Assembly: GCA_036435485.1 (NCBI GenBank)
Contig: CM071596.1
Span: 11,746,001-11,810,000 of the forward strand
Length of the DNA: 64,000 bases
Direction: 5' to 3'
From: Saposhnikovia divaricata
Lineage: Eukaryota; Streptophyta; Magnoliopsida; Apiales; Apiaceae
The position numbers were made by a program, and so were the translations under genes. The notes under the pieces are model-generated. The model did not search any database. It was not told where the DNA came from and saw nothing but the letters and a program-made list of their open reading frames with translations. Below are positions 1 to 10,466 of this stretch, one piece after another; the stretch's first letter is position 1, and each line of letters opens with the position of its first letter.

Positions 1-906
1 CCAATCAGCATCTGTAAATGCTTCTATACTTCTTTCAACAATTTTCTTGAACAGTAGTCCATTTCTTGGTGTGTTCTTGAGATACCTTAGAATTCTAAAT
101 ACAGCCTCCAGGTGTTCTTCCAAAGGATTATGCATGTACTGACTAACCAGGCTAACAACAAAGGCAATGTCTGGCCTGGTGTGCGACAAATATATTAATT
201 TTCCCACTAGTCGCTGATACATCCATTTGTCGACTTGCTTCACCTTTATTACCTGTTTATATTTTCCTTTTGGCTCCACAGGTGTTCCTGCAGGTCTACA
301 TCCGAGCATACCTATCTCCATAAGTAGATCCATATTGTACTTTCGTTGGGATATGAAAATGTCTTGTTTAGACCTTGCAACTTCCATCCCTAGAAAATAT
401 TCCATTGGACCAAGATCTTTCACCACAAATTCTTTAGCTAGCGAACTTTTAAGTTTTTTCAACTCACCAAGATCATTACCCGTCAATATTATATCATCCA
501 CAGAGACAATAAAAATAACAACCTTATTACCTATTGAATGTTTGAAAAATAATGTATGATATGACTGACCTTGTTTATACCCGTATTTTTTGAGTACTTA
601 ATTGAACCTCTCAAACCATGTATGCGAGGATTGCTTCAATTTGTAAATTGATTTTGTTAACTTGCATATGGTTCCATTCCCATACCTTCCTTCAAATCTA
701 GGAGGGATTTTCATGTACACTTCTTCTTTTAGATTTCCATTGAGAAAAGCATTTTTGATGTCCAATTGATGCAAGGGCCAATCAAGATTAGCAGCTATTG
801 ATAATAAGATTCTTACGATGTTCAATTTTGCAACTGGCGCGAACGTCTTTGTATCCACTCCATATTTTTGAGTGAAACCTCTTGATACCATTCTTGCTTT
901 GTATCT
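1..906 (-). pseudogene. copia pol 3' part: reverse transcriptase and start of RNase H (broken)
   Basis: The RT reads from about 891 leftwards with the family signatures FAPVAKLNIVRILLSIAA and LDIKNAFLNGNLKEEVYM. An in-frame TAA lies at 598-600, so RT is split. The polymerase motif near 490-505 reads SVDDIILTGNDL; the usual copia residue before VDD is Tyr, so this copy has Ser there. RNase H begins near the left edge with EAFTDADW (its catalytic Asp region) and then leaves the window. A second break lies at about 892-906, where the frame joins the linker and RT start upstream. A dead copy is inferred from the stops and the changed active-site motif. Confidence 0.85.
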
Positions 907-2264
907 TTATATAGTTCCATCAGCTTTGTATTTGACAGTAAACACCCACTTGCATCCCACCACATGTTTGTCCTTTGGTTTGTCAACTATTGTCCATGTG
1001 TCATTGTCTTCCAATGCTACAGTTTCCTCATAAACAACCTTCTTCCATTCAGGATGTGAGAGAGTTTCATTAATGTTTCGAGGAATATCTACTTTCTCGA
1101 TGTTTGCATTGAAAGCTTTAAACTTCGGAGTAAGCTTGCTATAACTTACATGAGTAGATATAGGATGCATAGTACAGCTCTGCACACCTTTTCTTTTGGA
1201 AATGGGTAATTCTGTTTCTAACATGTTTGAAGACTCATGGTTAAGAATAGAATCATGTAAGATAGGATTGACGAGATTACTTGTAGAAGGATTTGTCAAT
1301 GGTTCAGACTCATGGGTTGCTGGAATTGTAGTTAGCTGTATTACTTGATGTTTCTTTGGTCGCCGGGAATAGACTAACACCTCTGAATGAGTGACATCAG
1401 ATGTGATATTGGAATCAATATCACTTATATTTGGTGTGGCTATCGGCAAACATGTGTCCCAATAAGAAGCGTCACACTTTGTCCCTCCCTCAAACGAAGT
1501 GTTGGAATAAAATGGTTTTTCCTCGTTAAATGTGACATCCAATGAAACATAGATGCATCGTAAATCAAGATTATAATATTTATATCCTTTTTTTGAAGAG
1601 GAGTATCCTAAGAAGATACATTTTTGGGCACGTGGATCAAATTTTGTCTTAGGTCCTAACACATGAACATAAGAGGTGCAACCAAATGTTTTTAGAAGAA
1701 GGTTAGAGAGAAGATGAATATTAGGATAAAATGTAAGAAGGATTGAGAGTGGAGTTTTATGTTGTAAAACTCGTTAAGGCATCCTATTAATAAGATATGC
1801 TGCCGTAAGAATAGCTTCCCCAAAAATGTTTTGGAACAGATGTGGTAAACATAACGGCTCTGGCTACTTCTAATAGGTTTCAGCAATTCCATTTTGTTGG
1901 GGTGTGCCAACACATGAGCTTTTGTGTATAATTCCATGAGAAAGAAGGTAATCTCCCAAGATAGAATTGAAATATTCAATTCCATTATCAGTAAGCAACA
2001 CTTGGATATTAGCATTGAATTGAGTTTGAATCATGGAATGAAATTTTTTAAATTGAGCTTCAACATCAGATTTATTTTTAAGAAGGTATACCCAACTCAC
2101 ACGTGTATGATCATCAATGAATGTAGTGAACCAACGTGTATTGGTGATGTTTGAAACTCTAGATGGACCCCATATATCGCTGTGAATAAGAGAAAATGGA
2201 TGCGAAGCTTTATAAGGACGAGGGCGAAAAACTGTTCGAGTATGCTTTGCAAATTCACACACTT
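907..2264 (-). pseudogene. copia integrase core, C-terminal region and RT N-terminus (broken)
   Basis: The integrase core (about 2264-1870) shows HSDIWGPSRV, the second catalytic Asp in LLTDNGIEYF and the Glu region in GTPQQNGIAE, in the DDE order. The frame is lost around 1690-1870. It resumes at 1662 with the conserved copia integrase C-terminal block (KFDPRAQKCIFLGYSSSKKG), a poorly conserved linker, and the start of RT (WKKVVYEETVALEDNDTW, then GCKWVFTVKYKADG). At 2265-2273 the reading is interrupted by the MULE target duplication and continues at 7499. Confidence 0.85.
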
Positions 2265-2273
2265 CACATTTAA
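2265..2273. repeat. MULE target site duplication, left copy (CACATTTAA)
   Basis: The nine bases CACATTTAA directly precede the left inverted repeat and are repeated exactly at 7490-7498 after the right one. A 9-bp duplication is the hallmark of the Mutator superfamily. It fixes the element ends at 2274 and 7489. Confidence 0.97.
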
Positions 2274-2445
2274 GGCTTAATGGCCTTTTAGTCCTCAAAG
2301 TTTGCACCGAAATACCCATCAGCCCTCAATATTTCAAAACGTTCCTTCCAACCCTCGAAGTATCCGTAAAGGTCCAATAAGCCCTCATACCGGGATAGGA
2401 AAAAAACCGGTATAAATCGGAGGGGCAAAACAGACATTTCACTTT
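2274..2445. repeat. MULE left terminal inverted repeat
   Basis: This is the reverse complement of 7317-7489, diverging only after the shared ...ACATTTCACTTT. It probably contains the promoter of the transposase gene, whose first proposed ATG lies about 110 bp inside. The repeat is open in several frames, which produces spurious small ORFs. Confidence 0.95.
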
Positions 2446-2557
2446 CCCCAAAAACGTTTACATACGCTTTGAGCCCTAAACTATGCCCAAAGTAAACAGA
2501 GCAGCTTAGGAGTCGATTGAAGAGGCGATTGGCGATCATTCGATTGGCGATCAAAGC

Positions 2558-5500
2558 ATGGGGGATAGCAGTGGGAACTCTGATGGTATGTTTAGTAAGC
2601 CTTATCACTCATATTTTTGATTATGAATTCGTTTTGATTGGGTTTAAAGTGGGTATGCTCTGTGTATGCATGTATTAGTGAAAGTGCATGTATTGTTCAA
2701 TGTTCTGTACTTACATGTTTGTTAATTCGTGTTTTATTGAAATTTTGTGTGGGTGTGATGAACCCTAATTGTATGTTTGTGCTTTTAAATGCTTATATAT
2801 AAACCACAAATATGTTTTGTGTCTTGAAGGTGAAGATGTTCTCACTGTTAATTTGTTTCACGGTGGGAAGTTAGTTTTGATTCCAAGAGCTGAATACTTT
2901 GGGGGTAAAGTGAGTTTGTATCACTGTGGAGACCTTGATGAAATGCACATGGACAGTCTAAGAGTATGGACTAAAGCCTTGGGTTATGGGGGACTGACTT
3001 GTCTGAATTATAGGAAGCCTAATGTAGGACTAGATGAAGGTTTGATGTTATTGTTGACTGAGGATGATGTAGAGGAAATGAAAAGGTATGCACTGGAAAA
3101 TTCAAATACAATTGATGTTTATGTGTTACATTCCAATGAGGACGAGTTGGTATCATTCGAAGATGTAAATGTGTTTAGAAAAATTAATGAAGAATGTAAT
3201 GAGGGAAATGCTAGCAATGATGTAGGGGACTGGAGTGATGAACTAGATGATTATGACTTTGCTGATTCAGATTACTCAGATGAGGATGATGACATGCTTT
3301 TTTCTAGGTATGTTGATGATGAGGGAGTTGACTTGGGTGGGTAGGTTAAGAGAGGAACTTGGACTTGGTCCAGAAAAAATTATGGAGAAAGAAAGTGATA
3401 GTGAGTATGATAGTGATGATCTAGACAGTTTGGCAGAAGATGAAGATCATGTCCAAGCTGAAAAGAAAAAGAAAGCTTTTCCAGTGTACAAAGACACAAA
3501 TATTCCAAAATGGAGAGTGGGGATGATTTTTACAGACCATCATCAATTCAGAGAGGCTGTAATGAAGCATTCTTATCTGGAAGGAAGAATGGTGAAGTTC
3601 ACTAAAAGTGACAGAACCAGGGTGAAGGCTGTGTGTAGACCCCCATGTCAATGGCATGTGTTTGCTTCTTTAAATTTTAACAAAACCATGCAGATAAAGA
3701 TAGTGGGACCAGGTACATTCCTTGGACTTGGACTTTTTGGTCTTTTTATTACTTTAGTTTATATTTAATTCCTTTTTATTGATTTGCAGACCACAGTTGT
3801 GTTAGAGAGCAAAAGGGGTTACCCCTTATAAATTCTGGATACCTAGCCAAAAAATATCTTCCAGAATTCAGAATTAACCCATCTTGGCCAATCTTTGCAT
3901 TTCACAAAACTATCTTGAAGGACTTGCAAATTGATTTTCAACATCACATGCTCAGAAAAACTAGAAGAAAGTGCATGAAGATTATTAATGGAACTCTTGA
4001 AGAGCAGTATGACAAGCTATGGGACTATAAAACAGAGCTATTGAGGCGAAATCCCAACTCCACAGTTGAGATTGACATAGAACCAGGTATAACATATGTG
4101 CTTTTTACAATAGATTCAATACAAACTTTGTGAATACATAATAAGGCTCCAGATCTAAATGTGCAGGTGCTGTAGGTGTGTTCAGAAGGATGTATATATG
4201 CTTAGGGGGTTTGAAGCATGGGCTTAAGCTTGGTTGCAGGAAAATGCTTGGCTTCGATGGCTGCCATCTGAAAAATGCTTTCAAAGGTCAGTTGTTATGT
4301 GCTATAGGAGTAGATGGTAATAATTGTATGTTTCCAATAGCTTATGCAGTAGTTGAAGTAGAAAGATTAGACAGTTGGAGGTGGTTTCTAGCTTTAGTAG
4401 GTCAAGATCTGGATATAGGTGTTGGGGATGGGTGGAGTTTCATTAGTGATAGACAGAAGGGGTTATTGAATGTAGTTGAAGAGATGTTCCCCATGGCTGA
4501 GCATAGGTACTGTGTTAGGCATATGCATAACAATTTTAAGCAGAGATATGGTGGAAGATCTCTAAAAGAAAAACTTTGGAGCTGTGCTAGGGCAGCAAAC
4601 AAAGAGGCATTTGAGACTGTAATGAATAGACTTAGAGAAGAGAATGAGGGTGCTTGGGAATGGCTGACTGCAGTGCCATTTCAGCATTGGAGCAGGGCAC
4701 ATTTCAAAACTGACTCCAAATGTGACATGTTACTGAATAACTGGTGTCAGAGCTTCAATAGGTGCATTTTATGGGCTAGGGAACAAGGCATACTAATCAT
4801 GTTAGAAATGATTAGGGAGTACCTAATGAGGAGATTGCAGTGTAAGAGAGATGATATGGTTGCTTGGGAAGACAAAAAATTGACTCTAAAGGTGTACAAG
4901 CTGCTTGACAAATACAAAAGGTGGAGTGGAGGATGTTATTCCACTTATGCAGGCTATGATGAGTTTGAGGTAACCACAGTGAATGGAACCAAGTATGCTG
5001 TTCATATAGGTAACAGAACATGTGGATGTAATAGATGGGATCTAAGTGGCATCCCCTGTCACTATGCTGTCAGCTGTTTGAATAGAATGGGATACAATGT
5101 TGAAGATTATGTGGATTCGGTGTATAGTGTAGCAAATTACAAGAAGGCCTACTCTGGGATAATCTTTCCAATGAATGGACATAATGCTTGGGATAGGAGT
5201 GGGTTGACTTTGAAACCACCAACCATTGAAAAGCAACCTGGCAGGCCAAAAAAGAAAAGATATGAGATCCCAGATGTGATTGAAAAAGAAGGGAATGGAG
5301 TGAAGTCCTTGACCAAGAAGACACAGTTAACTGTGAGGTAAATTTTATACTTGTACTTCCTATTTGCATTACTTGTAAACTGTGCAGAATTATATAGCTA
5401 ATGTTTCCAATGTCATGTACTAGGTGTGGTAGATGCAAGCAGGTAGGCCATAACAAAAGGACCTGTAATGGAGTTCTACCTGTAGAAGATGCTAATGAGG

Positions 5501-6445
5501 ACCTAAGTGATCATGGATCACCTCCACCACATGCTTTACTAAGTGATCATGGAAATTCCACAGAGGTTCCACCTGCAGATAATGAGGAAGAAATGCAAGC
5601 AGACTACAATGAAATGCTTTTGGATTTTCCTGAGGAAGGACCACCCATTACTCAACCAAGCCAAGTAGAGACTGTTGAACACATGCCAGAGACTGTTGAA
5701 CAAATGCCAGAGACTGTTGGACAAATGCCAGAGACTGATATTCCAATTGTGCAAGAAGAGGAAATAATGGGAGAGAGTGGTGAGGAGGCAACTCCTCTTG
5801 AAGTTGCAGCAAGAAAGATAAAGCAACTGAGGTATGCAAAACTGGGCTTGACAACTACCCATGACTCACCTATCATGGTTGCAGCTGAAAAAATTAAAAA
5901 AACTTAAGGAGTCAAAGCAGCAGGAGAAAGCCAAAGAGAAGACAATCATTGAGGAGCCAGAGAAAGACAACCAAGTAGAGGATGAGAGAATGAAAGCAAT
6001 TAAAAAAGAAATGAAGGAAAGAATTGAGAAAAACAAGAAAAGAAAGGGGACCCCAAGTGGTGAGTTTCAGCCACTGAGAAGGAGTTGGAGGCTTTCTCGT
6101 CTTTGCAAGCTAAATAAGTTCCAGAACACAAAAGATACTCCTGTTTGCATTGATGATGAAGATGACACCATGATAGCAGCAATGGAGGGGCAATCAACTG
6201 AACAGAAAACTCAACTCAACTCATACACAGGCCCCATGAAGTTGGGCAAACAGATGCCACCACCAGTGAAACAAGACAAGACTATAGTTGGCAAAACAGA
6301 GGTAAAATCTGCACCTTTCTTATCTCATGGGAAAAATGTGATCACAAGGAGTGCACTGGCAAAAGCAATACAGGAGACAAAAACAAACTTGAAGATTGCA
6401 GGAAAGGGGAAGACCAAGTCGAAGGGCAAAGAGAAACAGGCTTGA
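2558..6445 (+). CDS. mudrA-type MULE transposase with PB1-like N-terminus; five exons, two frame breaks
   Basis: Proposed exons are 2558-2585, 2830-3712, 3790-4086, 4167-5337 and 5424-6445, all with GT-AG boundaries. In order: a PB1-like N-terminal domain (LTVNLFHGGKLV..., about residues 10-110); an acidic stretch; the MuDR N-terminal zinc-binding domain (VGMIFTDHHQFREAV, then C-x-PPCQWH); the MULE catalytic domain (GFDGCHLKN with the first Asp, SDRQKGL with the second, then the C/H region YCVRHMHNNF); a SWIM finger (CGCNRWDLSGIPCHYAV); and a CCHC knuckle, C-x2-C-x4-H-x4-C, formed across the last intron. The Lys/Glu-rich tail contains a tandem MPETV repeat. Two single extra bases, in the G-run near 3339-3341 and the A-run near 5894-5901, break the frame; removing either gives a continuous reading. 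The enzyme would bind the terminal repeats and cut and rejoin DNA in the nucleus. Confidence 0.9.
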
Positions 6446-6811
6446 AGACCTGGATTTTAACTTGTGCACATGTTGTTAATTTCATTTTGACTGTAAACCT
6501 ATGTGCTTTTGACAACCCCTGAACCTTTTGGTTTTGTGTTTGTAATGTTGGCTATTTACTAAGTTATGGATGTGAACCATTTGCTAAGTTATGGATGGGA
6601 ACCATTTGCTAAGTTATGGATGCTTTTTCTTTTGACATGTAGTATTTTTGCTTTTGATTTTGCTGTTTACATCCCTAATATTTCATAAACAGGCTGTTTG
6701 TTTCATTGTGTTCAATTCATAATATTGGATTGAAAAAACATTTCATTATAAATACCAAACTGCATTACATTTTCATACATCATAATTCTTTTTTCTACTA
6801 CAAAGCTATAA
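6446..6811. repeat. MULE intergenic region with 25-bp tandem repeat
   Basis: This AT-rich stretch lies between the two convergent MULE genes. It contains a 25-bp unit, CTAAGTTATGGATG(T/G)GAACC..., repeated at 6559-6583 and 6584-6608 with a partial third copy from 6609. It presumably holds the 3' ends of both transcripts; no clear coding sequence is seen. Confidence 0.75.
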
Positions 6812-7245
6812 TTAGGGTAGTTCATATTGTCCCCTGCTCATTGTCTCCACCTCTTTGTTCATCAGTACAAAGCTCCACACGATGAATATGACAATCATAA
6901 ACAACAAAATATGCCTTTTCTTCTTCCCTTTGATTTCATCAGCAGCCTCAAACTTCTTCAAATCGTTTTCTAGCTTCTCAACTTTTCTCAACAGCCCTGC
7001 GATGATAACTCTTGCCCTTGGGCACATAGGGGGGTCGAACCATAAATGAAAGTTACAAGCATGGGCTCTGTCTTCCTGCAAAAGAAACAAGTCTCAGAAG
7101 CAGCTAGAACAATTATACAATAATACTTGATTTAACATGAATGTACCATAAAACGCAGGCATCCCCAAAACCTTCTTCCCGGATTTGCATCGGTCCATGA
7201 GGTTCTTAACACAACTGATCTTCCACACCAACAAGTAGGTTCCAT
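6812..7245 (-). CDS. GRF-type zinc finger, coiled-coil, membrane-anchored protein carried by the MULE
   Basis: Two exons on the minus strand, 7245-7147 (33 codons) and 7075-6812, are joined by a 71-bp GT-AG intron, giving 120 residues. Exon 1 starts MEPTCWCGRSVVLRTSW and has the NPGRRFWGC block. Exon 2 supplies the remaining Cys and FHLWFDPPMC. Together they form a GRF zinc finger, which neither exon encodes alone. A short heptad-like stretch follows (GLLRKVEKLENDLKKFEAA), then a basic KGKKKR, a hydrophobic helix (HILLFMIVIFIVWSFVL) and a short tail. The order finger, coil, C-terminal membrane segment matches small plant proteins of the At4g04775 type (family recalled, not searched). It sits where maize MuDR has its second gene, mudrB, but is unlike mudrB as I know it. 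Its role in transposition is unknown; a membrane or nuclear-envelope tether is conjecture. Confidence 0.8.
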
Positions 7246-7316
7246 TTTCTTACCAATTTGTTTTTGTTTGGTAAGAGTCTGTACACACATATATATAAAT
7301 ATATAGAGGGAAAGAT

Positions 7317-7489
7317 AAAGTGAAATGTCTGTTTTGCCCCTCCGATTTATACCGGTTTTTTTTCCTATCCCGGTATGAGGGCTTATTGGACCTTTACGGA
7401 TACTTCGAGGGTTGGAAGGAACGTTTTGAAATATTGAGGGCTGATGGGTATTTCGGTGCAAACTTTGAGGGCTAAAAGGCCATTAAGCC
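7317..7489. repeat. MULE right terminal inverted repeat
   Basis: Inverted copy of 2274-2445, ending ...CTAAAAGGCCATTAAGCC and followed by the target duplication CACATTTAA (7490-7498). It lies just upstream of the GRF gene, so each gene has one terminal repeat as its likely promoter, as in MuDR. Confidence 0.95.
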
Positions 7490-7498
7490 CACATTTAA

Positions 7499-8700
7499 AC
7501 ATGCTCAAGTTTTTATTAAAAAAAAATTCAGGAAACAAGTGTTTCATATAGGTAAAACTAGGATGGCCTAGCCTATCATGCCACCGCATAATATCATCAT
7601 AACCAGAAACATCACATCCATAAATGGTATTATTTTTCAATTGAGTAGAGGGCCGATCCACATCAGTAATACAAACCACTACACTCCTTCGCACTCCCAA
7701 TAGTCTTTCCCGATGATAAATCCTGAAAAATACATTGAAAAGGTAAAAGCTGAGCTTCACATTTTTTGTCAAGAGTAAGTTTGCTGATAGAAAGAAGGTT
7801 ACATGACAAATTTGGAACATGAAGGTTCCATGGATAACTTTCTACAAGATGACCAGGCTTGTTACAGTGAGTACACCAAAGGACGCTCTTTGCGATTTCC
7901 ACGCAAGTCAGCACTAGAATTAGGGCCGCGGATAGCAACCGCAGAGTGATCGCGTACAGAAAATGCAGAGTTATGAATTTTTGTAGCAATACTGGGACCA
8001 CATGACACGCTTTCGACTCTCCTCTCTACGCACCTCTGCAAATGCTTCAGGCACAGAAGGAAGAGGAGACTTTGCATTTTCCAAGAATACGACCACGAAC
8101 CTCATCCAATTCATGGTTCAATCCATTTAGAAAATCAAACAACCTTTCTCTATCAAGCATTTTTTGATAAAAAGAAGAATCTTCCTTGCAATTCCAGTCA
8201 GGCACATAAAATAAATCAATTTCTTGCCAGAGCATTATAAAATTGTGTTACCATGAGATTTTGTTGCCGTTGGTCACGAAGTTTGGACTTGAGTTCGAAT
8301 ACTTGAGCAGAGTTCTCAAATCAGAGTAGGCCTCTTTAACGGCTTCCCATAGTTCTTGAGCAGTAGAAAAAAATAAATACGTTTTTCCGACATCCACCTC
8401 CATAGAATGTATAAGCCATGCCATTATCAAAGAATTTTCCAAGGCCCGTTTGGCGAATGAAGAATCAGAGTTTTCTCTGGTGCAAGAGTAGAGTGTCACC
8501 ATTCAAATAACCAAACAAAGTCACTGAACGTGACCATTGCAGAAAGTTTTGACCATTTAACTTATGAATTGTGATTCGAAGAGAAGGCTGGTTTTCAAAA
8601 GGAAGATTGGAAGCACCTGTACCGGTTGATGTTCTTTTTGAGTTGACGGAAAATTCATCTGATGATAGTATGATACTGTGGAGGTATTGTTATTGGCCAT
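7499..8700 (-). pseudogene. copia gag and GAG-pre-integrase region (broken)
   Basis: Read right to left from the ATG at 8698-8700. The gag (UBN2/retrotran_gag type) shows ALENSLIMAWLIHSMEVDVGK and LWEAVKEAYSDL, followed by FLNGLNHELDEVRGRIL in another frame. A CCHC knuckle follows (CTHCNKPGH). The GAG-pre-integrase motif MRWHDRLGHPSFTYMKHL appears near 7600-7540 and ends in the Cys pair that continues at 2264 beyond the MULE. Multiple frame changes and stops show it is dead. Confidence 0.85.
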
Positions 8701-8744
8701 TGTTATTTTTCAATGGCTGAAGAAGAAGATGCACAAAAATTAAG

Positions 8745-8756
8745 GCTCTAATACTA
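8745..8756 (-). other. copia primer binding site (tRNA-iMet type, degenerate)
   Basis: On the minus strand this reads TAGTATTAGAGC, two mismatches from the usual TGGTATCAGAGC complementary to initiator tRNA-Met. It lies about 15 bases inside the LTR, further than usual, so the spacing is somewhat odd. Confidence 0.6.
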
Positions 8757-8771
8757 TAAAGAAGAAGAATG

Positions 8772-8971
8772 TGTTGAGATATATTGACATATCACATTCT
8801 GCATGAAAAAGAGCCTGTTAAATAGGTTGTGGTACAATCTACCTAGCTGTACAAATAACTAACTATCCTCAAATAGTTCCTAAATATCTGGTAAATTTAA
8901 TATAAATATATCAGTCTCCTATTAAGGAATGATACTAATTAAATATAGAATATTCTGCATTAACCTCTACA
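8772..8971 (-). repeat. copia 5' LTR
   Basis: A 200-bp segment that reads TGTTGAGATAT... to ...CATTAACCTCTACA in plus orientation, with TG/CA ends. It lies immediately upstream (in element orientation) of the primer binding site and gag. Its partner LTR would lie left of position 1. Confidence 0.75.
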
Positions 8972-9889
8972 TCTTGTTCATTTTATTTTCTACTATCCGA
9001 AAATTGCACTGCTAATAGGGCTCTACTATTATGCTGCTTGAGCTGCTTGACCACCTTGCTTGAAAATAGGCTTGGCTAATAAGTCTTCATAAGATCTTTT
9101 TAACTAAACTTGATAGTTGAATGAAATGTAAATATTTCTTTTTACTATCTACTCCTAAAGTATTGAACATTTTCATACTAATATTTCATTTTGCATTGGG
9201 TCCACAATAGCTTTAAAAGTAGAAGACTTGTATATCTGAAACATCATGGATTATCCCTCCGCTCCTCCAGTCCCATCTGAAGCGGACATGCTCTTTGTAC
9301 TATCAAACACCCTCATAATATTATACTGAATATAGAGTACAATGGAAAAGAATTCGGTTAAAGAAACATCTTTGGTAGCTACTTTTGTTGACTTCTATTA
9401 TCAATTTCTTATCCGTCAACTTTCCAAGTATTCCTGTAAAATTGTGTTTGTATTGGCAGTGCTGCAGTAGAAACGATCGAAGTCTTGCAGAGACACTCCC
9501 TAATAGAGGACAGAGTTGCTTCCTAATCAAACAACTGCCGTGTTACTAATCGACAATACTGTCTTTACTACTGGATTGGCCGGCATTGTTACCAACTTTT
9601 GAAACTTGTAGCTTAATTTATGATATTGATATCGTGATGATTCGGTTTTTAGATCTATATAATTTGGTTACTTTTGTGAACATTATCATAGAGCCATGCG
9701 TTTATACTAATATGTATTGTTTTATGGGCTAAAACTCTTGTAACCTTAAAATGAATATCACACTATGATGTTCTAGTAGATCTTCTCCAATATACATATC
9801 CTTGTTTGTGAATGTGAGGACTGGATTCTTAAATTCAATTTCCATAAACTACGAAGGTGATTAACTGATTCTATTAGGGCACCATTATT

Positions 9890-10168
9890 GATAAAATTCG
9901 AGAATCATATGGCATCATCTTGATCATTGATACCTTTCCCCAACGGTGGAGTTCACCATCTAACCTTGTCATGAATTACATCATAGCTCCAGTCGACGAT
10001 AGTGATACGCTCACTTCACTTCTCCAAGAGGCAATATATGTAGAGAACAGACGAGCACTTCTTCTGAAGTTACATGTCCGATGCATGCATTGCTGCCTAT
10101 GGTCACTGACATCGATGTTAGAAAATAAGTTGCATCAGAAGCCAAATTTGTGTCGAAATTGTTCATAG
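9890..10168 (+). pseudogene. possible gene relic, unrecognised (faint KH-domain resemblance)
   Basis: An open frame beginning IIDKIRESYGIILIIDTFPQ and continuing for about 90 residues. The pattern I-I-x2-I-R-E-x2-G-x-I-x-I recalls the core helix-turn-strand of plant KH RNA-binding domains (HEN4/RCF3 type), followed by an IAPVDDSD stretch. The invariant GxxG loop cannot be confirmed, there is no start codon in context, and the flanks are non-coding. It is weak evidence for a decayed exon and may be chance. Confidence 0.2.
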
Positions 10169-10384
10169 AGCAAGTATAATAAATGAGCTACTGTATTCAT
10201 ATTTTTAAGTTGAAATGTTGAAGTTTAATGAGTGAGATTAGTAATTTAATTAAGATAATATCAAACGTAACTATTTTTAATTTACTTGCAGATAAAAATA
10301 GGTTACGTCTAAATATGATCAGTGGTTAATTTCCGATTAAAAAGCAAGTGAAGAAAGCAGTGCTAAAAAAAGAAAGAAAAAGAG

Positions 10385-10466
10385 AGAGAAGGTGAAAAGC
10401 AGATGCACTGGTAGATTACATTGCAAGAGAAGGTGAAAAGCAGATGCACTGGTAGATTACATTGCA
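10385..10466. repeat. 41-bp tandem duplication
   Basis: The unit beginning AGAGAAGGTGAAAAGCAGAT occupies 10385-10425 and is repeated exactly at 10426-10466. This is a recent local duplication with no coding role seen. Confidence 0.95.

Larger units (their letters stand above)
2274..7489 (+). mobile_element. Mutator-like element (MULE), 5.2 kb, two convergent genes
   Basis: The element is bounded by long terminal inverted repeats of about 172 bp (2274-2445 and 7317-7489) beginning GGCTTAATGGCCTTTTAG. They are nearly identical: I count one substitution and one A-run length difference. A perfect 9-bp duplication flanks them. Inside are a plus-strand mudrA-type transposase gene (2558-6445) and a minus-strand gene for a GRF zinc finger membrane protein (7245-6812), meeting tail to tail around 6450-6810. 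The near-identical ends point to recent transposition. Two single-base frame breaks in the transposase may have inactivated it or may be sequence errors. Confidence 0.97.
1..8971 (-). mobile_element. Ty1/copia LTR retrotransposon, decayed, split by a MULE; 3' end outside window
   Basis: Reading right to left: 5' LTR (8772-8971), primer binding site, gag (start codon at 8700), zinc knuckle, GAG-pre-integrase, integrase, RT and RNase H, which is cut by the window's left edge. The element is interrupted at 2274-7489 by a MULE. On either side the coding sequence continues through the Cys-rich end of the pre-integrase domain, with the 9-bp CACATTTAA duplicated. Several stops and frame changes in gag and pol make it non-functional. 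The 200-bp LTR suits the short-LTR copia lineages (Ale/Retrofit type), which is inference. The copia order gag-INT-RT-RH, with integrase before RT, is directly visible. Confidence 0.9.

Noticed and set aside
2288..2608. Minus-strand ORF at the MULE left end
   Set aside because: It is the terminal inverted repeat read through; the same peptide appears at the other end for the same reason.
5648..5876. Minus-strand ORFs over the transposase C-terminal region
   Set aside because: They are antisense shadows of the MPETV repeat and acidic tail of the transposase.
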